NCBI GenBank assembly: GCA_013141505.1
Contig: JABFQX010000012.1
Span: 1 to 64,000, forward strand
Reading direction: 5' to 3'
DNA from: Methyloglobulus sp.
GTDB taxonomy: Bacteria; Pseudomonadota; Gammaproteobacteria; Methylococcales; Methylomonadaceae
Length of the DNA: 64,000 nt
The notes under the pieces are model-generated. The model searched no databases and had not been told where the DNA came from. It was given only the letters and a program-made list of their open reading frames with translations. The translations under genes and the position numbers were made by a program. Below are positions 8,742 through 19,200 of this stretch, piece after piece (within the stretch, counting starts at the first letter, position 1; each line of letters starts with the position of its first letter).

Positions 8742-8939
8742 AATTTGCCTTTTTAATGCGGGAATAATGGTCACAATCTTAACCGCTCTTTGTTAAAGTA
8801 GGGAAGCATTGCGAAAAAATAATACTGAGTGCCCCTTAGATGAGGGCAGTTATACGTTTGTCAAGACAGTATCTGATAAAATAAGCTATTTCTTTGTACA
8901 CGGTAAAAGCTGGATAAACTTTACATCGGTTGTATTTTT

Positions 8940-9009
8940 GTCATTTCGACCAACAAGAGAAATCTTAAATTTTAGAGTCTTAAGATTTCTCACTATCGTT
9001 CGAAATGAC
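8940..9009. repeat. Inverted-repeat element with GTCATTTCGA ends
   Basis: The ends GTCATTTCGA and TCGAAATGAC are perfect inverse copies. Inside them, GAGAAATCTTAA pairs with TTAAGATTTCT. The element is 70 bases long and non-coding. Similar palindromes with ATTTCG/CGAAAT ends are scattered through many bacterial genomes. The rest of 8775-9160 is A+T-rich and holds no other feature that I can support. Confidence 0.75.
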
Positions 9010-9176
9010 ACCGAATATTTTTTGTCATGTACAAAGAAGCCACCTTATTATTTATTGGCATCCTATAATAAAAATTTATTTAAAAACAGATAATTGAAAA
9101 TACATTAATACCCTACAGACAAACTGGACAACAAAGTTTTATGTTACTATCTGACTGAATTCACGAGGAGATGACT

Positions 9177-10235
9177 ATGTTAAAAACTCACGCTTACGCG
9201 GCACATAACGCCAACAGCAACTTAACGCCCTTCAGTTTTGACCGCCGGGAACCTCGGGCAAATGATGTCCAAATCGATATTCTTTATTGTGGCGTTTGCC
9301 ATTCCGATTTGCATCAAGTACGGAACGAATGGGGATCAGCAAGTTATCCGATAGTGCCCGGTCATGAAATCATAGGCAAAGTAACGGCAATAGGCAGTGC
9401 CGTGTCGGGATTTAAAATCGGCGAGACCGTTGGTGTCGGCTGTCTGGTCGATTCCTGCCGCACCTGCCCGGATTGCCAGGATAACCTGGAACAGTTCTGC
9501 AACACTCCCACGTTTACCTACAACTCGGAAGATAAAGTTTCCGGCGGCACGACCTACGGTGGCTATTCTTCCCGGATAGTTGTCGATCAGCATTTTGTCC
9601 TGCATATTTCCGACAAACTCGACCCTGCCGCCGCCGCACCGCTGCTGTGCGCGGGCATTACGACGTATTCGCCACTACGGCACTGGAAGATTGGCAAAGG
9701 CGATAAAGTGGGTATTGTCGGGCTGGGTGGCTTGGGTCACATGGGCGTTAAACTGGCCCATGCAATGGGGGCGCATGTGGTGCTGTTCACCACCTCGACC
9801 AGTAAAATCGACGATGCCAAACGGCTGGGCGCTGATGAAGTGGTCATTTCCAAAGATGCCGAAGCCATGCAGCAACACCGCCTGAGCTTTGATTTCATTT
9901 TAAATACGGTTGCCGCAGCCCATAATCTGGACAGCTTTACCGAGCTGCTCAAACGCGACGGCACGTTGTGCTTGGTCGGTGTCCCGGATAGCCCACACCC
10001 TTCCCCATCCGTTGCCAATTTGATCTTCAAACGGCGGCAAATTGCCGGATCGCTGATCGGCGGGTTAAAAGAAACCCAGGAAATGCTGGATTTTTGTGCG
10101 GAACATAATATTGTCTCGGACATCGAGATTATCCCCATCCAACACATAAATGAAGCCTATGAGCGAATGTTGAAAAGTGATGTGAAGTATCGCTTTGTGA
10201 TTGATATAAGCACTCTGAATGCTCCGAATAGTTAG
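9177..10235 (+). CDS. Zinc-dependent NAD(P) alcohol dehydrogenase (YahK/cinnamyl-alcohol type)
   Basis: The 352-residue product oxidises alcohols or reduces aldehydes in the cytoplasm. Catalytic zinc ligands lie in C-G-V-C-H-S-D-L-H and P-G-H-E-I-I-G. The structural zinc loop is visible as four cysteines in C-R-T-C-P-D-C-x7-C. The coenzyme fold has G-L-G-G-L-G-H-M-G. The length is normal for the family. I prefer the ATG at 9177 to the one at 9171, because GAGGAG ends at 9170, six bases upstream of 9177 and directly against 9171. It is a single-gene unit, convergent with the cytochrome/receptor gene. The physiological aldehyde cannot be told from sequence. Confidence 0.85.
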   Translation: MLKTHAYAAHNANSNLTPFSFDRREPRANDVQIDILYCGVCHSDLHQVRNEWGSASYPIVPGHEIIGKVTAIGSAVSGFKIGETVGVGCLVDSCRTCPDCQDNLEQFCNTPTFTYNSEDKVSGGTTYGGYSSRIVVDQHFVLHISDKLDPAAAAPLLCAGITTYSPLRHWKIGKGDKVGIVGLGGLGHMGVKLAHAMGAHVVLFTTSTSKIDDAKRLGADEVVISKDAEAMQQHRLSFDFILNTVAAAHNLDSFTELLKRDGTLCLVGVPDSPHPSPSVANLIFKRRQIAGSLIGGLKETQEMLDFCAEHNIVSDIEIIPIQHINEAYERMLKSDVKYRFVIDISTLNAPNS

Positions 10236-10290
10236 GTGATTGTCATAAAAATGCGCTTGCACAGAAAAATTTTTGCCAGTGGTGAGTGAG

Positions 10291-11886
10291 TTATTGCGCT
10301 TCGGTGGGAGTAACCCATGCGCTAATCGGCGAGAAGGTATTTGTTTTCATATCTACAGTCAATATATAAGCCCCTTTTGCCCCTTGCCGATTATTAGGGT
10401 CGAATAGGGGCGGTGGCATAATCTCCACAGGGAAATTTTTGATTTCTTCCAATGCGTGGATGAACCTGGTTCGGCTTAAACGCTTGCCGGTGCGTTTTAA
10501 TCCTTCCGCGACAAGGTTTACTGCCGAACAAGCAATCCGTTGCAAGCCTGGACTTTGTAAGCTAAGCGAATGCCGGGCTAACAGGTTTGCAAATTCACGC
10601 ATCTCTGGATCATACAGATTAAAAGGAGTCGCTAACATCAACTTGGTGGCTGCCAAATTGGGAATAGCAATCACATTTTCACCTAACATTGCCAGCAATC
10701 CTAAAAGTATTGGCTGATGATTGGATTGGGGCATCAATAGATTGAATGCTTTTAGTTCTTGGGCATTTCCTAAAAAGAAAATAGCATCGGGTTTAGCAGT
10801 TTTAAGTTGTGTTAGCTGGCTGGTATCGTGTTTTGAGCTAGGTTGGGATAAGACAATTTCTGTCGGCGTAGTCAAAGCATTACGTCGCGCTTGTGCGCGA
10901 ATCGCTTTGACTATAGCCATGTCTGTAGCCCTATCACTATAAACGATAGCCAGTTTGGGTCTCGCGGAGCTTTTGTCTTTTTCCTTTGGCAACTGAGCTA
11001 GCCAATAATCGACCAGGGCACGGGACTGATCGGCGTAACTGGGCAGGAAATAGAAAAATGAAGGTGCCGGGTTTTCATTGGGCACAAAAGACAGCGGGGC
11101 AATTACCGGAATTTTTTCGTTCAGCAACAGTTGATAAATGTCCTTAGTAAGTTCTGGAAAATATCCAGAGATTAATGCAAAAGGTTTGGTTTCTGAGAGC
11201 AATCGTTTGGTGGACGCGAGGATTTCTGCATTCGTTCTGCAGGAATCCAATGTTACCAAAGCAATTTGGCGTCCATAAATTAACCCTTGCTTGTTGACGT
11301 CGGCAATGCAGGCCTCCAAAGTCGCTTTCAGCAGATTGCCCGTAGCCGTTAGAATCCCGGTTAGCGGCAAAACGGTAGCCAATTGTATTTCCGTATCAGT
11401 GATACCGGTCTCGACATCGCCTATTGACCCTAAACGCTTTAAATAAGCCAGCAATGCCTGGGCTTGATTTGTCGTCAAGTTGTATCTTGGCATCGTTGGA
11501 CTAAGCACTTTGTTTTGGGAGTTGATACCTTTTGTAATTGCACGGATCAGAGTGCTTTCATCATAATTTTTTTTTGCACCGCTGTTTAATGAAGTACCCG
11601 CAAATAAATGTTGCGACGTTATCGCCGGGATAGTCAGGCCGCCTTCTTGTTTGCCTTCACCTTCCAGGCCATGACAATTCGCGCACGCAAACGCTGTTGC
11701 CGAAACTGAATCACCTGAAAACCCTAGTGTTGTGGTAATTTCAGTCTGGCTGCCATCACTGCCTTCACGGTAGATTTTGCGGCCAAGTTGTTCTTTGGCG
11801 CTTAATGCCTCATCGGCATTCACAACGCCAACAGTACAGCTTACGCATAAGATTATGAATAAGTTGAAAGCCTTAACTACCTGCAT
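10291..11886 (-). CDS. Cytochrome c domain fused to a periplasmic solute-receptor domain
   Basis: I choose the start at 11886, where a clear signal peptide begins (M-Q-V-V-K-A-F, hydrophobic core, V-V-N-A cleavage). A longer frame from 12063 would overlap the SCO gene. The 531-residue product has a class I cytochrome c domain with C-A-N-C-H at 68-72 and a likely distal methionine in S-P-T-M-P near 130. From about residue 165 it continues as a branched-chain amino-acid-receptor-like Peripla_BP_6 fold (T-V-L-P-L-T-G, then two alternating alpha/beta lobes). No ABC permease lies nearby, so it probably senses or binds a small molecule for redox chemistry. It follows the SCO gene by 16 bases. Confidence 0.75.
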   Translation of the reverse strand: MQVVKAFNLFIILCVSCTVGVVNADEALSAKEQLGRKIYREGSDGSQTEITTTLGFSGDSVSATAFACANCHGLEGEGKQEGGLTIPAITSQHLFAGTSLNSGAKKNYDESTLIRAITKGINSQNKVLSPTMPRYNLTTNQAQALLAYLKRLGSIGDVETGITDTEIQLATVLPLTGILTATGNLLKATLEACIADVNKQGLIYGRQIALVTLDSCRTNAEILASTKRLLSETKPFALISGYFPELTKDIYQLLLNEKIPVIAPLSFVPNENPAPSFFYFLPSYADQSRALVDYWLAQLPKEKDKSSARPKLAIVYSDRATDMAIVKAIRAQARRNALTTPTEIVLSQPSSKHDTSQLTQLKTAKPDAIFFLGNAQELKAFNLLMPQSNHQPILLGLLAMLGENVIAIPNLAATKLMLATPFNLYDPEMREFANLLARHSLSLQSPGLQRIACSAVNLVAEGLKRTGKRLSRTRFIHALEEIKNFPVEIMPPPLFDPNNRQGAKGAYILTVDMKTNTFSPISAWVTPTEAQ

Positions 11887-11902
11887 ACTAAGCTGATACA
11901 AA

Positions 11903-12484
11903 TCACTTATTTTTGCTTTTGTTTTTGGCGGACACATTTTGCAGGGCTGAGATAATTTCATCGGCTTGAGGGAAGCCATAGAGGCGAGTCCATTGCTGGT
12001 TAACATCGTTGCCAACAATAACAACATTGCTGTGGTCGTTCCTGTTAGTGGTATACACCCCAATATTTTTCAACAATCCAGAAATAACCTGCCTTTCTCC
12101 CGCGATAAATTCCCAACCTGGTGCAGCATTAAATTTTTTGCTGAATGCAAGCAAGCGTTCGGGCGTGTCGTTGGCAGGATCGACACTGATCGTGATCAAT
12201 TGCACCTTTTGTTTGCCCAATTTTTTTTGGACTTGCTTGAATATCGCCGTGGACAAAGGGCAACTGCTCGTGCAAGCGGTGAAAATGAAATTGATAGCGA
12301 CGGTTTTGTTTTTGATGAGGTCACGATAAAAATCAACTTGGTTTCCGTTTTGATCCAGAACAAATAAATTGGGTACGGGAGACACCAAGTTGATTTCTGT
12401 CTGTCCACTTTGTACAACACCCGAATATATTGATGCACATAACCCCAGGATAAACCCAATTACAGCCAAATATCGAGCAAACAT
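11903..12484 (-). CDS. SCO1/SenC-family copper chaperone
   Basis: The 193-residue product has an N-terminal membrane anchor and a thioredoxin-like fold. The copper-binding motif C-T-S-S-C lies at 71-75, with the partner histidine in N-D-H-S-N at about 151. The family delivers copper to, or reduces cysteines of, the CuA site of cytochrome oxidases and other extracytoplasmic copper enzymes. Here no oxidase subunit is near. The neighbour is a giant multicopper oxidase, so that enzyme is the likely client. It shares its transcription direction with the whole block down from 23099. Confidence 0.9.
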   Translation of the reverse strand: MFARYLAVIGFILGLCASIYSGVVQSGQTEINLVSPVPNLFVLDQNGNQVDFYRDLIKNKTVAINFIFTACTSSCPLSTAIFKQVQKKLGKQKVQLITISVDPANDTPERLLAFSKKFNAAPGWEFIAGERQVISGLLKNIGVYTTNRNDHSNVVIVGNDVNQQWTRLYGFPQADEIISALQNVSAKNKSKNK

Positions 12485-12565
12485 TTGAAAGCCTTTAAAA
12501 GATCATTAACCCTACAGCTTCCAAGCGCCAAAAAGTGGCACTTGGAAAAGTTTGAAGAATCACGC

Positions 12566-14230
12566 TCAAGGTGTAAATGTATTGTTACAAGCCGCTTGAG
12601 GATCGGTGACTAAGTGTCCCGAATCAGGCCAGGGTTTTAGTTGCTTGAGTTGGCATGTTGCATCCGTACATCCTGCCACAGGAGTTTTATCTCGCCCTAA
12701 GGTATCCAGAGGGCCAGCCCCTTTAGCCAGGAAACAGAGATTTTCAAAATTCATGGGAACTTCAGGGTTTCCCCAATTCCTGCCTTCAGGAAACAGGTAT
12801 TCCCCAACAGGTGCAGTGTATTGCCCCCATTCAAGACCATTGGCAACTTCGGTTTTTTTTACGCTGGCTGTCCCTACAATATGTGCTTGTATTTCACGCG
12901 TTGGAGGGAGAAAAACGGATTGTTCCACTGTCCTTCTAAATCTCCCAAGGGGTGCGATAGGTTCAGGAGAGACAACAGATAGGATACGTGGAGATTTTTT
13001 TTCATCCCCAGTGACAGGGTCTACATCCAAGGCAATAATTTCGACATTACGAGAAGGGTCGGTCGTTGCGCCCACAATAAAGAAGCGTGTTACCAGGTTT
13101 GTGCCTGGGACAGCGGGTTTTCCCGGCCCGGTTTCTTGCGGCAGATTATCGAACGGGATGCCACCGCTCCCCCAATGGGATTCCTCGATGGCGATATACG
13201 CAGGATTCTCGCCCGGTGATGTGTATATGCCCAAATTAGCTTCTAACGAATAGGCAGAAATATAACCCGTGGTATTGGTTGCAGCATCTACATCGTCAAT
13301 CCAAATACCCGAGAAAATGACATAGTCACCCGCAGCCAATGGCACCATAAACTTGGAATCGCATGTGGTACAAAGGGGAGATGTGGCGACAGGTATACCA
13401 TTTGGATTTTCTGCTAATTTGGAGCCAATAGTGTAACGCCTTACAAGGTTTCCGTTATCATCTTTCATGCGATTTGACATTGGACAACGAAGATCACCGG
13501 TAGCGCTTGTTGGAATGCAGACGGGATAACCTGTCATGGCATGAACGGTTGGATTGCCTTGATCGACCATAAAACGATTGTCGTCTTTTGTATCTTTTGA
13601 ACCTTTACTAAAACGACCAAATTGCGATCCTGGAAGTGGTGGATCATTTACAAGTGGCGGATCATTTAATTGCACTCTGACTTGATTGGTTGAGTTGCTT
13701 ATATTCGGTGTCACTAAGAGTTCCCCCTTAGCATAGTTAATATCCCTAATGTAGCCCGCAGAAGTTTGCAGCACACCTTGGGAGATATTGACTAAACCGG
13801 CAATATATTCAGTTTTTGAAGATGCCGGATCCTTTGCAATATTGCCGGAAATTTCAGCCATAAACGGGATAAAGGGTTTGCCGGGCGGATGTTGATCCTC
13901 TAATGCCAAACCTGATTGTTCCGGAGTCGATAATGCTCCCGTAGCCGTACCTTTCGGGCCTTTAAAAATATCCTGGGCAGTCAGGTAAGTGCCCGGCATG
14001 ATAATTTTCAGGTTTTCAGGGATGATTATGGTGATCCCATTCACCTTCATGGTTGCAGCGGCACGGGGATCGTTCTTATTGCATGGTGCAACGTTGTATG
14101 CTGGATCGCATAGCTTGAACGATTGAATATAACCAATGCTGATAAATGGGGTAGTAGGTATTTCTCCTGCTGCAAAAAGACTACCGCAAAAAAACACGGT
14201 CAAAATAAAAAATAATTGACGCTTATTCAT
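12566..14230 (-). CDS. Secreted protein of unknown function in the multicopper oxidase block
   Basis: I place the start at 14230 (M-N-K-R-Q-L-F), with AGGT-type sequence upstream and a good signal peptide ending near F-A-A-G. The upstream start at 14284 would give a charged leader. The 554-residue product is rich in Pro, Gly, Asn and Thr and probably beta-structured. It contains scattered cysteine pairs (F-K-L-C, A-P-C-N, L-C-T-T-C near the middle, C-T-D-A-T-C near the end) and a short tandem N-D-P-P-L-V/N-D-P-P-L-P. I do not recognise the family. Its position between the YVTN protein and the SCO gene suggests a structural or partner role for the oxidase. Confidence 0.6.
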   Translation of the reverse strand: MNKRQLFFILTVFFCGSLFAAGEIPTTPFISIGYIQSFKLCDPAYNVAPCNKNDPRAAATMKVNGITIIIPENLKIIMPGTYLTAQDIFKGPKGTATGALSTPEQSGLALEDQHPPGKPFIPFMAEISGNIAKDPASSKTEYIAGLVNISQGVLQTSAGYIRDINYAKGELLVTPNISNSTNQVRVQLNDPPLVNDPPLPGSQFGRFSKGSKDTKDDNRFMVDQGNPTVHAMTGYPVCIPTSATGDLRCPMSNRMKDDNGNLVRRYTIGSKLAENPNGIPVATSPLCTTCDSKFMVPLAAGDYVIFSGIWIDDVDAATNTTGYISAYSLEANLGIYTSPGENPAYIAIEESHWGSGGIPFDNLPQETGPGKPAVPGTNLVTRFFIVGATTDPSRNVEIIALDVDPVTGDEKKSPRILSVVSPEPIAPLGRFRRTVEQSVFLPPTREIQAHIVGTASVKKTEVANGLEWGQYTAPVGEYLFPEGRNWGNPEVPMNFENLCFLAKGAGPLDTLGRDKTPVAGCTDATCQLKQLKPWPDSGHLVTDPQAACNNTFTP

Positions 14231-14304
14231 CACACTTACCTCGTCTTTTGCCAGTTTTTCACAAAGAAAATTTGGCTTATTCAAATTTTACTCGTGAATA
14301 TTGT

Positions 14305-16248
14305 TTACTCACGATGCCCTTCTACCTTGACTATTGTTAAAGTTTGCCCTGTAAATTCCAAATTTCGAGATTTTACTTCCACCAGCACGTTAAAAGTCCC
14401 CGAATGCGGAAAAATAACGGTGGCCTGATAAACCCCTTTATCTATCTCTTGCAACCATTCACGTTTCTGCCACAGCCCTGGTGGTTCAAAGGCCAGCAAA
14501 CGGGCATCTTGAATCCCTGAGATGGGTTTGCCGGAAATGGTATCCAGCAGTTTAAAACTTAATGACGTTTCTGCGTTTGCAAGCGGCTGGGTTTTTAAGG
14601 GCAAAAATTCCAACTTAATTTTTGCTTGTTCATTTTGTTTATGTTTGGTGCTATTGCTTCCGCCTTCAAGTTTGATGGTAAAGCAATGGATAATGCGTGG
14701 CTGGTCTAACATCACGGCAACATCATAATTGCCCGACTTTTCGATATTCACTGGCACTTCGAACACCCCTGGCGTGGTCTCTTTCAAACTGCGGTCTAGT
14801 ATCATCAAAGCCCTGGGGATGCGCCGATAATTGTCCAGCGTCCCCATCGGCACCATCATGCCTTCGACATAGTAATAAATGGTCTTGCTGGGTGCGCTGG
14901 CAACCATTACGCCATTCTGTTCAGGAACCGGTGCGATCATGGCGGCAACGCCTATTGAATCGGGCAGGGCAGATGGCGGCTTTTCGCCAGCCTGTATTTG
15001 CGTGACAGACAACTCGGCCAGTTTCCCGTTTTGCTTTTCGCCTGACGGGGCAGGTAATTTTTCCAGTTGTTTCCGGTTGATCAGGGCAAATTTTTCAGAA
15101 CCTAAGCTGCGGACATAGGCATAATCGGCGGTAAATGCAATCTGGTCAGGTTCAGCCGTCGTATTGGCAAAAGCAATTTTCGTGTTGGTTGCCGAATCGA
15201 TAATGTAGGTTTTCGCGTCAAGTTGATTGACCACCCAAACATAACGTCCCTGTGGATCAGCGGCAACATCGACAGTCCCACGCCCGACTTCAATTTGGCT
15301 ATCGACAACCAACTTGACGGGGTCAACCACGCTTATCATTAAATCATTCACCGATGTCACATAAAACCGTTCGGCTTTGGCCACCCAAGCGGCTTTTAAT
15401 GGCGTACTCCTCACTTTTATGTCGCCCAGCTTTTTTAGATTGCTGCTGTTTATGACGGAAACGGTATTGGCGGCGGTATTGGTCACCACGGCAAATTGGC
15501 TGTCCGGCGTAAAACTGATTTGATGAAGGCCTTCACCGACACTGACAGTATTGGTTTTAGGTTTTTCACCGCGCGAAATGACAACAACAGTCGGCGAACC
15601 ATCCAAGCCCACCCATACCGATTGTTCATCAGGTGCTAACGCGATGCGGGTAGGTTTACTGCCTGTTCCTGTGGCAATTGTTGTCACCAAACTATGCCTT
15701 TCCGTATCAATCAATGCAACCGCAGCGGCCTCCGGCATCGTTACATAAAGCCATTTGCCATCCTTGGTCAGCACCCAATCCAGGCCTTGTTCAGGCAGTT
15801 GTACAATACCTTCCAATTTACTCTTTGAGGCAACTTGAGGATTAATAAACGCAACCGTCTTGTCCTGGTTAAGCGTCAACACGAAATAGCTGTTCAAATC
15901 GACATCCGCGCGGGTAGTGAGTTGGCCGCTGGCAAAACTGCGTACTTTCGCTTCGCAACTGGTTTCGGTAGCGACTTGTTCAGAACGGCGCAAGGACAAC
16001 CAAGCCTTAGGCCGTAATGGGGTGATAGCTTTGCCGGTTAATTTATCCCTGAATTTAAAGGTGGTTTTAAACGGGCGGCCATCAACTGAATCGGTTTTTT
16101 CTCCTTTCTGGGTGTTGGTCAATTGCATAGCCAAGTCCATGCCTTGGATTTCAACGCGTAGTTCTGGGTTGTCTACGGCTTTTGCCGCAAATGCAGGCAT
16201 AAGGAAAAAAACCAACATTAGCTTAAGGATAGCCTTGGACATGATCAT
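14305..16248 (-). CDS. YVTN-type beta-propeller protein, secreted
   Basis: The 647-residue product has a signal peptide. Residues roughly 110-400 hold repeated propeller strands such as V-W-V-G-L-D, V-V-T-N-T-A-A-N-T-V-S-V-I and V-W-V-V-N-Q-L-D, as in extracellular YVTN proteins and nitrous-oxide-reductase-like propellers. The last about 170 residues form a beta-sandwich with F-P-H-S-G-T-F-N-V-L-V-E-V. The ATG overlaps the stop of the multicopper oxidase gene by one base (TAATG), so translation is coupled. A second in-frame ATG lies at 16242. No metal ligands stand out. It is probably a binding or scaffold partner of the oxidase. Confidence 0.7.
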   Translation of the reverse strand: MIMSKAILKLMLVFFLMPAFAAKAVDNPELRVEIQGMDLAMQLTNTQKGEKTDSVDGRPFKTTFKFRDKLTGKAITPLRPKAWLSLRRSEQVATETSCEAKVRSFASGQLTTRADVDLNSYFVLTLNQDKTVAFINPQVASKSKLEGIVQLPEQGLDWVLTKDGKWLYVTMPEAAAVALIDTERHSLVTTIATGTGSKPTRIALAPDEQSVWVGLDGSPTVVVISRGEKPKTNTVSVGEGLHQISFTPDSQFAVVTNTAANTVSVINSSNLKKLGDIKVRSTPLKAAWVAKAERFYVTSVNDLMISVVDPVKLVVDSQIEVGRGTVDVAADPQGRYVWVVNQLDAKTYIIDSATNTKIAFANTTAEPDQIAFTADYAYVRSLGSEKFALINRKQLEKLPAPSGEKQNGKLAELSVTQIQAGEKPPSALPDSIGVAAMIAPVPEQNGVMVASAPSKTIYYYVEGMMVPMGTLDNYRRIPRALMILDRSLKETTPGVFEVPVNIEKSGNYDVAVMLDQPRIIHCFTIKLEGGSNSTKHKQNEQAKIKLEFLPLKTQPLANAETSLSFKLLDTISGKPISGIQDARLLAFEPPGLWQKREWLQEIDKGVYQATVIFPHSGTFNVLVEVKSRNLEFTGQTLTIVKVEGHRE

Positions 16249-19200
16249 TACTTTTCAACTCGCAATATGCCCCACATGCCGCCGTGGAACTGGAAGTTTT
16301 CTTGTACCCTGAATAGATAATCGCCAGGCACTCCATTAACGCCGCCCGCTGTGGTTACGATATTGAAATGCCTGCCTGGGCCAATGCCGCCAATAGCGCC
16401 GACTCGTGCGGTTTGCACCTCTTTTTCCTCTGGGGTGGCAATTTCGGTGGAATCATTCTTCCAAGGCTGGTAATCCCAGTTGTGACCATACAAGGCAAAC
16501 GCATGTTGACGGGAATGACCGTTGGGATGCACTAACCTGAACCGTATATCGGTACCGGCTTTGGCTTTGAATACCGGTGTTTCAGGGTCGCCGCACACGC
16601 TGTCGGGCTTACCACTGCAACCAGGGTTGGGGTAGATTGAGCTTAACGTGTTACTGTAATCCAGATTATTCAGCGTATTGAAATCAGCACCCGATGTCCC
16701 TACGCCATTCCTCGCCCATAGTGGTTCGGTGCGGTAGTTGAAGCCTTTTTGTCCCGTATCCTCGGCATCGTCCGCCATGCGGTGGTTCGGCATCGGTTGG
16801 CCGTTTTGGTGCAGGCTGAGATCGTCCTGAAATACGGTAACGAATTCGCGGAATAAAACTTTGCCCGTTTTTTCGTCCACAATGTCAGCTGTCGTTCTGG
16901 AGTTTTCAACTGGAAACTGTGCTGTTGACCCAGCAGGCTCAATCACTAATGCACCGACCGCGCCATGGGAAGATTGCTTGATGACATCGCCAAAGCTTCT
17001 GATAGAAGCAACACCATATTCTATGGGGGTATGACATAAATAGCCTCTATCGCCACGCATTTTTGTAGACGTAGATGGAGGGCATTCAGCCGCTAATTTA
17101 TTTTCCTTTTCATACATCTTATAAGTAGCCATATCCAGCACCTGGCGCTTACCGGCATACCAGATATATTCGGTGGTGTTGTTATCGCAGCCGCTAAAGT
17201 CGGCTTTGCCATTCCCCATGGTTTTCCGGCAACCCGGCAAACCTTGAGTCTTGCTTTTAGGATCAAAGGGTTTATTAGCACCAATATTGCCCCCGCCCAT
17301 TTCCTTAACATCATAAGCGACCAGTTGCGGAATCAAGTTAACCGTTGAAGACATCCGCACCTCATTAAAGTTGAAGCCGGAAACGATAGGCGGCATCAAG
17401 TTATAACTCCAGGAACTTTGACCTTGCAGAGTATCGCTGGAATCATCCTGGAAATTTTCTGGCAATAAATTGTGCAGCGTTACCTGGATGCACTCCCCAG
17501 CAGTGGCGCGCAACACCAAAGGTTCTATGAGCCTGCCGTTTTGATAATCAGTTTTGAGTTTTTGGACGATCTCGTCGGCAGGTATGGGGTAGCTTTTGCC
17601 TTCGGCATTTTTGCTTTGAACATTATCTGGTTTTGCTGAGCCAGTGTTGTTGCCAGAAGTTAAATCAGCTTTTTTAGCCTTTGCTTCCTGCTCAGTTACC
17701 CAATCATGGTCAACCTCTATGAAAGCAACGCCCAGTTGGTCGGTAATATTAAATTGCTCGTTATAGCTGAGCTTTTTCCCATCCTTGAGAATATCTTCAG
17801 CCATTACCACTACCACATGCTTCATGCGATCATTCGATTCGTTATAGGCCGAAAATGGGCAGGGCTGCTTGTTCCAAATCTCTTCGTTAAAATGGCGTAA
17901 GTAATATGCTTTGATCTTTGCTGAGTCTTCTTTATCGGTTTCATCGCCCATGAAAGCATTAAATTTATCGGAGTATTTATCATAATTTTCATAAACTTTA
18001 GCCCACATTCCGGTTTCGCTTTTTGTTTTCAAACGGCTTCTTATCTTTTCCATTTTTGTTGTATCGTTTAAAAAACGTTCCCGCAATTTTTTGCTGAACC
18101 GATTAGAATTGAAATCGGGTTCGAGCTCCTCTTCGGATAGTTGATGCAAATCGGGTGCCTGAGAGATAGCATCGATGTTTGGGTTGGGGAGAACGGCCAG
18201 CGCGTCGAGTATTCTGTCAACTTTGCCTGTGCCGAGAACTTGTTTGCTTTTATCGCTTTGGTCTGCCGTGGTGAACTTGAACAGACCTTCCAACCGTTTT
18301 CTTCTATCCTCCCTGATTGGATTTTCCGTTGTATTTTGAGGGGCGACCATGGCCTGCATGAGGGCATTTTCCGGTAAAAATACCTTCTGCCCCCCCATTG
18401 AGCGAACCAGGCCCCACATACCGTCCCAGTAATTTTCCACGCTGGGCGAGCCGAACCAGTAATCGGTCAGCATGTTGGCATTGGGTAGCTTTAGTTCCAT
18501 TTCAAAATGTTCGGAAATACCAATCTGCTGACCGTTCATGTAGCCTGAATTTTTGGATTTAGGTTCGGCTAGCCAATTAATGCCATTTATAGAGAATACA
18601 TGCTGCTCTTCTTGGGCACCCTGGATGAGTTGGATATTTATGTTGTCCCCTGCATAGCCTGGAAGCACCGGTGTTGATGGATCACCATCCAGCCGCCAAG
18701 GTTCGTTTTTGCCGATTAATTTTTTAAAATTTTCTGTTTTTTTCTTTTGCTCATCAAGCAAAGAACTTAACAAGGTTTTGTCTATGATTTCATGTGGTAC
18801 ATTAGCCATGAGTTTTTTGATGCGTTCGTTTCCTGTTTGTAGCTCTGGCTCACATTTATCGTAGATGACTGAACTGAAAACATCAGCCATATTGCCTGGG
18901 AAGTAACCCGCAATTAATGCCACCTCTTCAATGATTTTTTGTTTCTGGTCTTTTCTTAAGCTAGATTCAGAAAGGATAGGTTTCAAAAAAATCTTAAGAT
19001 TTTTCAATTTTTCGCCACTAGTTAACTCATCCTCTGGCTTATCAATGAGTTTTTTCCCGCACGGGTCAAAGATGCGAATATGCAGTTTATCTTCTTTGAT
19101 AGCGGTAATAATCAGATTACGGCCTTCATTGGGAAGCTCTTTTGTGTTAGTAATTGGTTTTAAAAGAAGATCATGGTGGACTAATTTTTTTTGATGATAT

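Noticed and set aside
8809-9093. A 94-codon plus-strand open frame before the alcohol dehydrogenase gene
   Set aside because: It reads straight through the inverted repeat at 8940-9009, lacks a convincing ribosome-binding site and matches nothing known.
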